Position numbers and translations under genes: made by a program. Shown here one piece after another: positions 41,241-49,280 of a stretch of 64,000 nt of DNA. The notes under the pieces are model-generated. The model was not told the origin of the DNA and did no database searches. It saw only the letters and a program-made list of their open reading frames with translations. The stretch covers positions 62,001 to 126,000 of the forward strand of contig DAORMJ010000009.1 in assembly GCA_035440445.1 (NCBI GenBank), given 5' to 3'. The DNA comes from Ga0077548 sp035440445. GTDB taxonomy: Bacteria > Pseudomonadota > Alphaproteobacteria > Rhizobiales > Xanthobacteraceae. Positions within the stretch are counted from its first letter, which is position 1. Every line of letters begins with the position of its first letter.

Positions 41241-42031
41241 CGGAAGCGCTTTCCATCCGCGGTCTGCGTGCCGGTTACGGACCCCGTACCGTGATCGGCG
41301 GCCTTTCGATTTCCGGAATCGAGCCGGGACAAATCGTGTCGCTGGTGGGACCGAACGCTGCCGGCAAATCGACCCTGTTGCGCGCGATCGCCGGACTTAT
41401 CGCAGCCGAAGGCGAGGTCGATCTGGCCGGGCGCAATCTGCTCGCGATCAGCCAGAACGAACGCTCGAAGTTCGTAGCCTTCATGCCCCAGAGCCTGCCG
41501 CAGGGCGCGAACCTGATCGTGCTTGAAGCCGTCATCAGTGCGCTGAGCGCGTCGGCGCCTGCGATGTCGCATGAGACGAGTTTCGGTGAGCGCGCGGTGC
41601 GGGCGTTGAACAGGGTGGGTCTGTCGGAGCAGACGCTGGAGCCGCTCGAGCGTCTTTCCGGCGGGCAACGGCAGCTTGTCGGGATCGCGCAGGCGATTGT
41701 GCGAAATCCCAGGATATTGCTGCTCGACGAGCCGACGAGCGCGCTGGATCTGCGCAATCAGCTCGAGATCATGTCGGTCATCCGCGGGCTCGCGGATGAA
41801 GGGCATATGATCGTTGCGGTCATGCACGACCTTGCGCTGGCGGCGCGCTGGTCGGACCGGACGATCTTGCTGCATCAGGGCCGCATTGTTGCCGATGGTA
41901 CTCCTGCAGAAACCATCACCACGGAAAACCTCGCGCTTGCCTATCAGGTGGAAGCGCGTGTCGAACGCTGCAGCGGCGGCTTTCTTCAGGTCATCGCCGA
42001 CCGGCCGTCCGCGCACAAGGGCAGGGAGTAG
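41237..42031 (+). CDS. Iron-siderophore ABC ATPase, FepC-like
   Basis: This 264-residue ATPase has Walker A GPNAAGKST (about 38-46), signature LSGGQRQLV, Walker B ILLLDEPTSALD and a switch histidine in VMHDLALA. In the P-loop, alanine stands where most relatives have glycine (GPNAAGKST), a known variant. ATGA-overlapped with the permease, it completes the importer; the reductase gene follows 5 bases after its stop. Confidence 0.9.
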   Translation: MTEALSIRGLRAGYGPRTVIGGLSISGIEPGQIVSLVGPNAAGKSTLLRAIAGLIAAEGEVDLAGRNLLAISQNERSKFVAFMPQSLPQGANLIVLEAVISALSASAPAMSHETSFGERAVRALNRVGLSEQTLEPLERLSGGQRQLVGIAQAIVRNPRILLLDEPTSALDLRNQLEIMSVIRGLADEGHMIVAVMHDLALAARWSDRTILLHQGRIVADGTPAETITTENLALAYQVEARVERCSGGFLQVIADRPSAHKGRE

Positions 42032-42036
42032 TTCGT

Positions 42037-42885
42037 ATGCAGATTCTGGAAGCCAGGCCGCAAGCGCGACAGCGCCGCTATAACGACATTCGGGTGCTTT
42101 CGGTACTGCGCACGCAAATGCTGACGCCGAAGATGAAGCGGATTTTCGTCGGCGGCGATGAAATCGCGGGCTTCGGCAAAGGCCCGAATATAAAGCTCCT
42201 GTTTCCTCCTGCGGGGTTCAGGGAGCCGGAATGGCCGATGGCGGGACCTGACGGTCGTGCGATCTGGCCGGATGACGCGCGCCGTCCTGCCGTCCGCACC
42301 TATAGCGTGAGCCGTTTTAATGCGGACGCAGGTGAACTTGCCATCGACTTTGTGCTTCACGGACATGACGGGCCCGCCGCGAACTGGGCGCTTCACGCGA
42401 AGCCGGGCGACGTGATCGGCGTTGGCGGTCCGGGCGGCAGGGGTCTTCGCGAATCCGGCTGGTATCTCTTCGCAGGCGACCACTGCGCATTGCCGGCGAT
42501 CGCGCACATGCTTGCTGACCTTCCCGCGAGCGCCAAAGGAAGGGTGTTTCTCGAAATTCCCGGGCCTGCGGAAGAGCAGCCTCTTGCGGCACCCGCAGGC
42601 ATCGAAATCACCTGGCTTCATCGCAACGGGAGAGCACCAGGCGAAAGCGATCTCCTCGACAAGGCAGTTCGTACGATGGAATGGCCGGATGGCGTGCCAT
42701 TTGTCTGGATTGCCGGAGAATCGTCTGCCGTTCGTGCTTTGCGCGCCTATGTGCGGGACGAACGCAAAATCGAACGCCGCCAGTTTCTGGCCATCGGTTA
42801 CTGGCGCAAGGGAATGAGCGAGACCGACTACAAGAAAGCGTTCAACAACGACCGTGACGAAGACTATTTCAAAGGCGCGTTCTAG
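42037..42885 (+). CDS. Siderophore-interacting protein (FAD-linked ferri-siderophore reductase)
   Basis: This 282-residue cytoplasmic flavoprotein of the SIP/ViuB family has an FAD-binding barrel with RPAVRTYSVSRFN (near residue 86), FVLHGHDGPAANWAL (about 110) and a C-terminal NAD(P)H-like domain ending in LAIGYWRKGMSE, a family hallmark. It reduces the imported ferri-siderophore to free iron(II). It is the last gene of the receptor-esterase-importer operon, so the locus covers outer membrane to cytoplasm. Confidence 0.9.
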   Translation: MQILEARPQARQRRYNDIRVLSVLRTQMLTPKMKRIFVGGDEIAGFGKGPNIKLLFPPAGFREPEWPMAGPDGRAIWPDDARRPAVRTYSVSRFNADAGELAIDFVLHGHDGPAANWALHAKPGDVIGVGGPGGRGLRESGWYLFAGDHCALPAIAHMLADLPASAKGRVFLEIPGPAEEQPLAAPAGIEITWLHRNGRAPGESDLLDKAVRTMEWPDGVPFVWIAGESSAVRALRAYVRDERKIERRQFLAIGYWRKGMSETDYKKAFNNDRDEDYFKGAF

Positions 42886-43300
42886 CAATTCCTTCGGCAC
42901 GCTCTTCATGGTCATGACGCAGCTTCATGGTTGCGACGCCATATCTCATGCGGGTGTGCGATGCACGAAACGGCGGCAAAGGGCGCGAATTTCAGACAAT
43001 CTTTCGGGCAATCAGCGCATGCGCGAGGCAAAGAAGCGTGCTGGCGTCACGCTTTACGCGCTGCATTAATGACAATAATACTAAGAATTAGCATCATAAA
43101 TTTGACTTAGATCAGCCGTGCGCACAAAATTTTTGTATGTGCACGAAGCAGAACGTCACAACGATCTTGCGCGCGCGATCCTCGGCGCTTCATCGGACTG
43201 GCACGACAATTTGTCCGGCCTGTGACGTGTTCAATTCGGCAGTCGTGTTGTGCGATGGGATTGGCCTGATCATCCCGCATGAATGGAGCAGGTGTCGTTG
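42886..43300. other. Intergenic region with two candidate regulatory elements
   Basis: No supported gene. The 3' half is AT-rich and holds a 25-bp element at 43086-43110, shared with the LysR promoter at 48.97 kb, and an imperfect dyad at 43118-43144 (GTGCGCAC ... ATGTGCAC). Confidence 0.55.
43086..43110 (+). promoter_or_regulatory. Putative LysR-regulator binding element, copy 1
   Basis: The 25 bases ending AATTTGACTTAG match 48972-48996 at 20 of 25 positions. This copy lies about 190 bases upstream of the amidohydrolase-ABC operon; the other lies beside the start of the LysR gene. Confidence 0.55.
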
Positions 43301-44683
43301 ATGGCGCGCATTTCGGTCGAACACGGACTTGTCTTCACCATGGACGGCTCCAACCGCTTCATCGAGAACGGCAGAGTCGTCATCGAAGGCCGGGACATTG
43401 TCGCGGTCGAGTCCTGCGCGGAGAATGCCGCGGCGAATGCGGATCAGGTCATCGATGCGAGCGGCAAGATCGTGCTGCCGGGACTGATCAATTCGCATAC
43501 GCATCTCTGCATGGTGTTCGGGCGCACGATCGGTCCGGAGCGGCGGCTCCTGGAATGGCTCGACCTGCTGATGCCGGTGATGGCGGAGATGGATGACGAG
43601 GCGCTTTATGTCGCCGAGCTGCTCGGCTGCATCGAGAATATCAAGAACGGGAATACGAGCCTCGTCGAGAACATCTTCATGCCGTCCGCGAAGGGCGGAG
43701 ATATAGAAGAGGCGGCGTTCCGGGCGCTGCGCGACAGCGGCATTCGCGGCACGGTGGCGCGCGCGACCGAAGCCCGCGCGTTCGATCCGCGCTTTTGCGA
43801 AACATCTGCAGAGCAGGCCGAACGGGTCGAGCGGCTCGCAGGTAAGTGGAACGGTGCGGAAGGCGGGCGTCTGCGCATGTCGATCGGCCCGTTGTTGCCC
43901 TGGGTCGTCGACGAAGAAGGCTTCCGCAGGACGCGCGACATCGCGCGCGGCAACGGACTTGCGCTGCATATGCATGTCGCCGAGTCCCCCGAATTCAATC
44001 TGATGATCGAGCGCCACTATGGCCGCGCGATCCGTCAGGTCGAACTGCTCGAGGAAGTCGGGTGTCTCGGTCCCGACGTGCAGGCGGTGGCCTGCTCCGA
44101 CGTTTCGCCGTACGAAATCGAATTGCTGGCGGCGACCAAAACCTCGGTGCTGTTCGATCCGCCGACGCGGCTGTTCTGGGGAACGGGATTTCCGCCGATC
44201 AAGGATTTTCTCGCGGCCGGCCTGACCTGCGGCCTTGCGACCAACGGTGCGGCCGCCAATTGCGGGCAGGATCTCTTCGACAGCATGAAATATGCCTGCG
44301 CGACCGCGAAGACCGCCGCCAACGACCCGCGGGCGCTGACCGCCGCGCGCGCGATCCGCATGGCGACGGAAGAGGGCGCCCGCGCGATCGGTCTGCGCGA
44401 GACCGGCTCGATCGAAGTCGGCAAGCGCGCCGATCTGATTACGATCGACGCGCGGCAGCCGCATCTTGCGCCGCTGTTCGATCCGGAGAAGGCGCTGGTT
44501 TACAGCGCGCGGGGTGGGGACGTGCGCGACGTCATCATCGACGGCCGCGTGGTGATGCAAGATCGCGAAATCAAGACCGTGGACGAGAAGGCGCTTCTCA
44601 TCGAAGCCGAGAAGGTTGCACGCCGCTGTGCCGCGCGCGCAGGCGTCGCTCTCCCGTCCGCACAAGGGGGCGCTCATGCTTAA
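43301..44683 (+). CDS. TRZ/ATZ-like amidohydrolase with altered metal-site residues
   Basis: This is a 460-residue amidohydrolase (from ATG 43301; an in-frame ATG at 43283 lacks a ribosome site). It keeps HTH at 66-68 in GLINSHTHLCM and HMHVAE (223-228). The usual strand-6 motif AHCVH is VACSD here (263-267), and the usual GTDGAASN aspartate is Asn315 in LATNGAAANC. Canonical enzymes of this group, such as adenosine-analogue or triazine deaminases, use those His and Asp residues to bind and activate the metal. It may therefore work on another reaction, bind the metal differently, or be inactive. It leads an operon with an ABC importer and probably acts on the imported compound. Confidence 0.83.
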   Translation: MARISVEHGLVFTMDGSNRFIENGRVVIEGRDIVAVESCAENAAANADQVIDASGKIVLPGLINSHTHLCMVFGRTIGPERRLLEWLDLLMPVMAEMDDEALYVAELLGCIENIKNGNTSLVENIFMPSAKGGDIEEAAFRALRDSGIRGTVARATEARAFDPRFCETSAEQAERVERLAGKWNGAEGGRLRMSIGPLLPWVVDEEGFRRTRDIARGNGLALHMHVAESPEFNLMIERHYGRAIRQVELLEEVGCLGPDVQAVACSDVSPYEIELLAATKTSVLFDPPTRLFWGTGFPPIKDFLAAGLTCGLATNGAAANCGQDLFDSMKYACATAKTAANDPRALTAARAIRMATEEGARAIGLRETGSIEVGKRADLITIDARQPHLAPLFDPEKALVYSARGGDVRDVIIDGRVVMQDREIKTVDEKALLIEAEKVARRCAARAGVALPSAQGGAHA

Positions 44684-45416
44684 GTCTATTTCGCTCGTCG
44701 TGGCCTTCGTCGTCTGGGGTCTTCTTTCCCTGACGCTGCCGCCCGACATTTTCCCGGGCCCGCTCGAGACGGTGCAGACGCTCTGGACCTCGATCGCCAA
44801 AGGCGAGATCTGGACCGATCTCTGGATGACGATGGTGCGCGTCATCGGCGGACTTCTGCTCGCCATGCTGATCGGCGTTCCCATCGGCGTATTGATGGGG
44901 CTGAACCGCCGCGCGGAAAACGTGCTCGACGTCTGGGTCATGATCGGCCTGACGGTGCCGAGCCTCTGCTACGCCATTCTCGCCTTCATGTGGTTCGGCC
45001 TGAACGAGTGGGCGGCCATTATCGCGATTGCCGTGACGGCCGCACCTTCCATCACGATCAACATCTGGGAAGGCGTGAAGAACGTCGACACGAAACTCGT
45101 CGCCATGGCGCGCGTGTTCGAGGCGACGCGACCCGCGATCGTGCGTCAGGTGCTCCTGCCGCAGATTTTTCCTTACGTGATGGCATCGGCCCGCTTCGGT
45201 CTCGGCATCATCTGGAAGATCACGGTGCTGGTGGAATTGATAGGGCGTCCGAACGGCGTCGGCTTCAAGCTGTTCTACTGGTATCAGCTCGCCGACATGC
45301 GTCAGGTGCTCGCCTGGACCCTTCTTTTCACGATCATCATGTTGCTGATCGAACTTGCAATCCTGAAGCCGATCGAACGGCGTGTCTTCGCCTGGCGTCC
45401 TGAGGTGGCGGTATGA
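44676..45416 (+). CDS. ABC permease, SsuC/ThiX-like
   Basis: This 246-residue permease has five to six membrane segments. The conserved loop VAMARVFEATRPAIVRQVLLPQIFPYV (about 145-171) is the ATPase-coupling motif. The start overlaps the amidohydrolase end by 8 bases, and the TGA overlaps the ATPase ATG at 45413. Relatives transport sulfonates, thiamin-precursor pyrimidines or hydroxymethylpyrimidine. The amidohydrolase in front makes a nitrogen heterocycle plausible. Confidence 0.86.
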   Translation: MLKSISLVVAFVVWGLLSLTLPPDIFPGPLETVQTLWTSIAKGEIWTDLWMTMVRVIGGLLLAMLIGVPIGVLMGLNRRAENVLDVWVMIGLTVPSLCYAILAFMWFGLNEWAAIIAIAVTAAPSITINIWEGVKNVDTKLVAMARVFEATRPAIVRQVLLPQIFPYVMASARFGLGIIWKITVLVELIGRPNGVGFKLFYWYQLADMRQVLAWTLLFTIIMLLIELAILKPIERRVFAWRPEVAV

Positions 45417-46222
45417 GTTTAGCGGTTGAAGTTGCGTCCCTTCGCAAGAAGTTCGTTGGCCGGGACGGCGGCACCCTCGAGGTTCTGAAGAACGTCGATC
45501 TGTCGGTAAAGGCCGGCGAGTTTCTTTGCATCCTCGGTCCGTCGGGCTGCGGAAAGTCCACGCTGCTCAACATCCTCGCGGGCCTCGACAAAGGCTATGA
45601 AGGCAAGGCGAGCGTCAATGGCGGCCGGGTCAGCTACCTCTTTCAGGAGCCGCGGCTTTTGCCCTGGCTCACGGCCGAACAGAACATCGATTTCGCGCTC
45701 TCCAATTGCCGCGTGCCGGTGTCGCGCTGGGCGGAGTTGAAGAACCGCTATCTCGCGATGACGGGCCTGTCGGATTTCCGCAATTACTATCCGCACCAGA
45801 TTTCGGGCGGCATGGCGCAGCGCCTTGCGCTGGTGCGCGGTCTCTGTGTCGAGCCGGGCGTGCTCCTGATGGACGAGCCGTTTTCGGGCCTCGATGAAAT
45901 CACCGCGCGGCGTATCCGCTCGGATCTGCTGACGATCTGGGAAGAAACGCGCAAGACGATCATCTTCGTGACGCACAATGCCTACGAAGCCTGCTTTCTG
46001 GCGGATCGTATTCTGGTGATGTCGAAGGGCGCATTCCGCAGCGAGCGCGAAGTCAAGATCGCAAGACCGCGCGACTACGACGATCCGGAAGTGTTCAAGC
46101 TCAGCCGCGACGTCATCAGGTCGTTCGGCGACGAAACCGATGCGGCTTCCGTCAAACGGCCGGCTTCCGCAACCGATACGGGCGCGGCCGAAAAGGCCGA
46201 ACGGCTCGTGACTGTCCGATAA
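45413..46222 (+). CDS. ABC ATPase, SsuB/TauB-like
   Basis: This 269-residue ATPase has Walker A GPSGCGKST (about 43-51), signature ISGGMAQRL, Walker B VLLMDEPFSGLD and a switch histidine in VTHNAYEA (Asn where Asp is common). The last 30 residues are an unrelated polar tail. It belongs with the permease before it and the binding protein after it. Confidence 0.87.
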   Translation: MSLAVEVASLRKKFVGRDGGTLEVLKNVDLSVKAGEFLCILGPSGCGKSTLLNILAGLDKGYEGKASVNGGRVSYLFQEPRLLPWLTAEQNIDFALSNCRVPVSRWAELKNRYLAMTGLSDFRNYYPHQISGGMAQRLALVRGLCVEPGVLLMDEPFSGLDEITARRIRSDLLTIWEETRKTIIFVTHNAYEACFLADRILVMSKGAFRSEREVKIARPRDYDDPEVFKLSRDVIRSFGDETDAASVKRPASATDTGAAEKAERLVTVR

Positions 46223-46239
46223 CCAACGAGGGGATTCCA

Positions 46240-47211
46240 ATGCTATTTCGTCTTGCACTATCCGCCGCCGTCGCGCTTGCGACGTGCAGCGCCGCACTTG
46301 CGCAGACCAAGGTACGTGTCGGCGATCTCGCGCAGTCTCTGAACGAGATCGGTTCGCGCGTGATCATGGAGCAGGGGTTCGACAAGAAGCATGGCATCGC
46401 GGTCGAATACCGGGCTTATCCGACGCTCGACGGATTGTTCACCGCCATTCGCGGCAAGGATGTCGATGTCGGCTTCGGCGGCTGGACCGCGATCGCGCAA
46501 TTCCGCGGCAAGGGCATTCCCGTCACCATGATCTTTCCGGTCGGCCGTGGTGTCACGGTTGACGTGATCGTTCCGGTCGATTCACCCATCAAGACCATTT
46601 CCGATCTGAAGGGCCGCAAGGTCGGCTCGTTCGCGGGCGCCGCTGGCACCGCGACCGTTCTGTTCCGCGTGATCGCTGCCAAGTTCCACGGCTTCGACCC
46701 CGGCAAGACCGGCGACCTGCAGTTCGCAGGTCCGGGATTGCTGCCCGCGCTCCTCGACAAGGGCGAGATTGCCGCGGCGGTGATGTTCGATCCGCTGGCT
46801 GCCAAGCTCGTTGCTTCCGGCAAGTACCGTTCGATCGGCAACCTTGCCGATGCTTACAAGGCCGGGACCGGCGACGAGTTTCTGTGGATCGGCTACTCCA
46901 CCAACGAAGACTTCATGAAGTCCGATCCGGAAGCGCTGACCAAATTCACCCGCGCGTGGCTCGAAGCGGTGGAATACGTCAAAGCGAACCCGGCAGTGTT
47001 CGAAGCCTATGGCAAGAAATACGGTCTCGACGCCGCAGCGATTGCGCTTCTGCGTCAGCGCGTGATCGCCGACTACACCACGACGTGGAACGATGCGACG
47101 CTGCAGGCGATCGGCCGTTTTGCGAAGCTCGCAAACGGCGTCATGGGTGACGGCTATCTGGACACCGTTCCGCCGGCTGCGTTCACGACGCGCTTCGACC
47201 CGCGCAAATAA
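46240..47211 (+). CDS. ABC substrate-binding protein, NMT1/THI5-like
   Basis: This 323-residue periplasmic protein has a signal peptide (residues 1-22, ending ALAQ). The mature protein starts TKVRVGDLAQSLNEIGSRVIMEQGFDKKHGI, and the hallmark segment ISDLKGRKVGSFAGAAGTATVLFRVIAA lies near 115-142. It is of the NMT1 type, whose known ligands include thiamin precursors, sulfonates and aromatic acids. GAGGGG lies about 10 bases before the ATG. A strong hairpin follows the gene. Confidence 0.85.
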   Translation: MLFRLALSAAVALATCSAALAQTKVRVGDLAQSLNEIGSRVIMEQGFDKKHGIAVEYRAYPTLDGLFTAIRGKDVDVGFGGWTAIAQFRGKGIPVTMIFPVGRGVTVDVIVPVDSPIKTISDLKGRKVGSFAGAAGTATVLFRVIAAKFHGFDPGKTGDLQFAGPGLLPALLDKGEIAAAVMFDPLAAKLVASGKYRSIGNLADAYKAGTGDEFLWIGYSTNEDFMKSDPEALTKFTRAWLEAVEYVKANPAVFEAYGKKYGLDAAAIALLRQRVIADYTTTWNDATLQAIGRFAKLANGVMGDGYLDTVPPAAFTTRFDPRK

Positions 47212-47236
47212 CGAACAAGAACTCGTGCATGAGCGA

Positions 47237-47269
47237 CCGGAGGCCGCCGCGAATATCGGCTGCCTCCGG
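47237..47269 (+). terminator. Hairpin after the ABC operon
   Basis: CCGGAGGCCGCC (47237-47248) pairs with GGCTGCCTCCGG (47258-47269), 11 of 12 pairs and a 9-base loop. It lies 26 bases after the binding-protein stop and before the hydrolase gene. No T run follows, so it may be a stabilising or Rho-assisted end. Confidence 0.55.
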
Positions 47270-47304
47270 CTAATGACCGCAATACTGACGGGTGAAGGCA
47301 GGAA

Positions 47305-48003
47305 ATGGCGACCTTTCTGGTAGCGCATGGCGCATGGTCCGCGGGCTGGGTCTGGAAGAAGATGCACCCGCTCTTGCGCGAAAGGGGCCACGAACTCGTG
47401 GTGCCGACCTATACTGGTGCCGGTGATCGCGCTCATCTCGCATCGTCAGCGATCGGGCTGAACAGCCACGTGCAGGACATCCTGATGGTCCTGCATTACG
47501 AAGACCTCAGCGATGTCATTCTGGTCGGCCATTCCTATGGCGGCATGGTTGCGACCGGGATTGCCGATCTTGCCGCGGAACGCATCGCCAGGCTCGTCTA
47601 TGTCGATGCATTCGCTCCGCAACACGGGCAACGTGTATTCGACTTCTATCCCGCCGGCGAGGAGGAGCGCAGGCGCGCCAGCGCCGTCGATGGCTGGAAG
47701 ATGCCGCCGAGCCCGCTGCCGCCCGATACGCCGGAGCAGGACATCCAATGGATGATGCCGCGGCGCGTGCCGCATCCCTTTGCTTCGTTTCAGGAGCCGC
47801 TACTGCTCAAGAACGGCGAGCCGAGAATGCCGCGCAGCTATATCTACGCGCAGCGGCATATACCGGGTGATCCGTTCCGGAAGTGTTATGAGCGCGCGAA
47901 ACGGGAAGGCTGGCAGACATTCGAGATGGATGCGAGCCATTCTCCGCACGTGACGGCACCCGTGGTGCTGGCGGACATTCTCGCCGAGATCGCACGAGGC
48001 TAG
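47305..48003 (+). CDS. Alpha/beta hydrolase, EstC/hydroxynitrile-lyase-like
   Basis: This 232-residue protein is of the compact esterase group that includes plant methylesterases, hydroxynitrile lyases and bacterial EstC. It starts TFLVAHGAWSAGWVWKK, has nucleophile motif GHSYGGMV (near residue 73), an aspartate-containing YVDAFAPQHGQ and the terminal histidine in MDASHSPHVTAP. Residues for Ser-Asp-His are thus present. It probably splits an ester or amide linkage of the compound handled by the upstream operon, though the hairpin in between allows separate expression. It converges on the LysR gene. Confidence 0.82.
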   Translation: MATFLVAHGAWSAGWVWKKMHPLLRERGHELVVPTYTGAGDRAHLASSAIGLNSHVQDILMVLHYEDLSDVILVGHSYGGMVATGIADLAAERIARLVYVDAFAPQHGQRVFDFYPAGEEERRRASAVDGWKMPPSPLPPDTPEQDIQWMMPRRVPHPFASFQEPLLLKNGEPRMPRSYIYAQRHIPGDPFRKCYERAKREGWQTFEMDASHSPHVTAPVVLADILAEIARG

Positions 48004-48026
48004 CGCCGGGACGAAATCGAAGGCTG

Positions 48027-48965
48027 TTAGCGTTTGCCCGCCTGCGGGGGCTTGCTGACGTTCGTTCGCAAGATGCTGGCGCAGGTTTGTGCCATCCACT
48101 TGATGCCCGTGTCGTTGGTGAATCGGGAGTGGCTGTGCACCTTGATTTCCATGTGAGGCAATTCGAACGGCAGGTCGAGCAGGCGAAATTCATTCGTGCG
48201 ATTGAGTTGCACGGCCAGATGCCGGGGAAACAGCGCGACCAGATCCGAGTTGCGGACGATATCGGGTGCGGCGGTGAAGTGTCCGCGAACCGCGATCTGG
48301 AGTTTGGAGGTCGCCTCCGCAAGCGACTTCTCCACCAGCTGGTGCACCGACGACGTGGTGCGCGCAAAGAAGAAGCGAAGCTGCGCGAAGTGCGCTTTCG
48401 TCAGATTCGACTTCGCGATGGGATGATTGGCCCGCGCGAGACAGACATATCGATCCTTCATGATCTCGGTGCTTGTCAGCTCCTTGTCGGAGACGCTGAT
48501 CGCGCCGATCGCAAGGTCGATCTCGCCCGAGCGCATGGAGCTCGCGAGGCTTTCCGGAATGAGCGGGACGATCTGGATGCGCACGAAAGGCGATATCCTG
48601 GACAGATCGCTGACCAGGCGCGGAAGCAGGTGAAACTCGGCGATATCGGACATGGCTATTCGGAACGTCCGCTCCGTCACGCTTGCGTCGAAGACGACAC
48701 CGCTTTGCAGCGTGCGGTTCAGGAGTTCGAACGCAAGATCGAGTGGCTCGTGCAGGCGCACGGCCGCGTCCGTCGGCAGCATCCGGTTCGCAACACGCAC
48801 GAAGAGCGGATCGCCGAAGCGCTCGCGCAGGCGGCGCAGCGCGTGGCTGATCGCAGGCTGCGTGAGGCCGAGGCGATCGCCGGCGGCGGTCAGGCTGCGC
48901 AGGTCCCAGATCGCAAAGAAGACGCGCAGCAGGTTGAGATCGAAGTCCCGATTATTTGAATTCAT
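48027..48965 (-). CDS. LysR-family regulator
   Basis: This 312-residue regulator has its winged helix-turn-helix at about residues 8-68 (LRVFFAIWDLRSLTAAGDRLGLTQPAISHALRRLRERFGDPLF) and a periplasmic-binding-like effector domain after it. The sequence DPLFVRVANRMLPTDAA is of the NodD/PnbR/NahR branch, whose members often sense aromatic compounds. Its start lies next to a 25-bp element (48972-48996) that also occurs upstream of the amidohydrolase operon at 43.1 kb, and a TATAAT is read on the minus strand within that element. It may repress itself and control both that operon and the divergent monooxygenase gene. Confidence 0.87.
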   Translation of the reverse strand: MNSNNRDFDLNLLRVFFAIWDLRSLTAAGDRLGLTQPAISHALRRLRERFGDPLFVRVANRMLPTDAAVRLHEPLDLAFELLNRTLQSGVVFDASVTERTFRIAMSDIAEFHLLPRLVSDLSRISPFVRIQIVPLIPESLASSMRSGEIDLAIGAISVSDKELTSTEIMKDRYVCLARANHPIAKSNLTKAHFAQLRFFFARTTSSVHQLVEKSLAEATSKLQIAVRGHFTAAPDIVRNSDLVALFPRHLAVQLNRTNEFRLLDLPFELPHMEIKVHSHSRFTNDTGIKWMAQTCASILRTNVSKPPQAGKR

Positions 48966-49280
48966 GCAATAAATTATAACTATGAATTTGACTTAGTGCA
49001 ACTCGACTTACATCGTATCGCTCAAGGCTGAACACTTCGACTTCGGCTGTCGGTACCGCGCGTGACGTTGCATTACGTTCAATGGCGCTCAGCGGCCGTC
49101 CGTTGCGGGGTGTTGTTCAAAGCGAGCAACGCATTTGAGAAATTTCGACGCCGCGAACTCTCTTCGATCCATCCCGCGTGATGGTGCTTGCGCTGCAAAG
49201 CGTGGCTTCGCGCGCGCGTGGCGGGAGTGCTGCGGATGCCCCGACACCCGTACTGGTCAATTCTCTCAAGGAGACATGGA
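48966..49280. other. Divergent intergenic region
   Basis: This 315-base gap between the LysR gene and the monooxygenase gene has no supported gene. It holds the LysR element at 48972-48996 and an AAGGAGA ribosome site at about 49268 for the gene that follows. Confidence 0.55.
48972..48996 (+). promoter_or_regulatory. Putative LysR-regulator binding element, copy 2
   Basis: It ends in the same AATTTGACTTAG as 43086-43110 and shares 20 of 25 positions. It begins 7 bases before the LysR start (minus strand) and includes a minus-strand TATAAT, so binding there should affect the regulator's own transcription. Confidence 0.55.
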
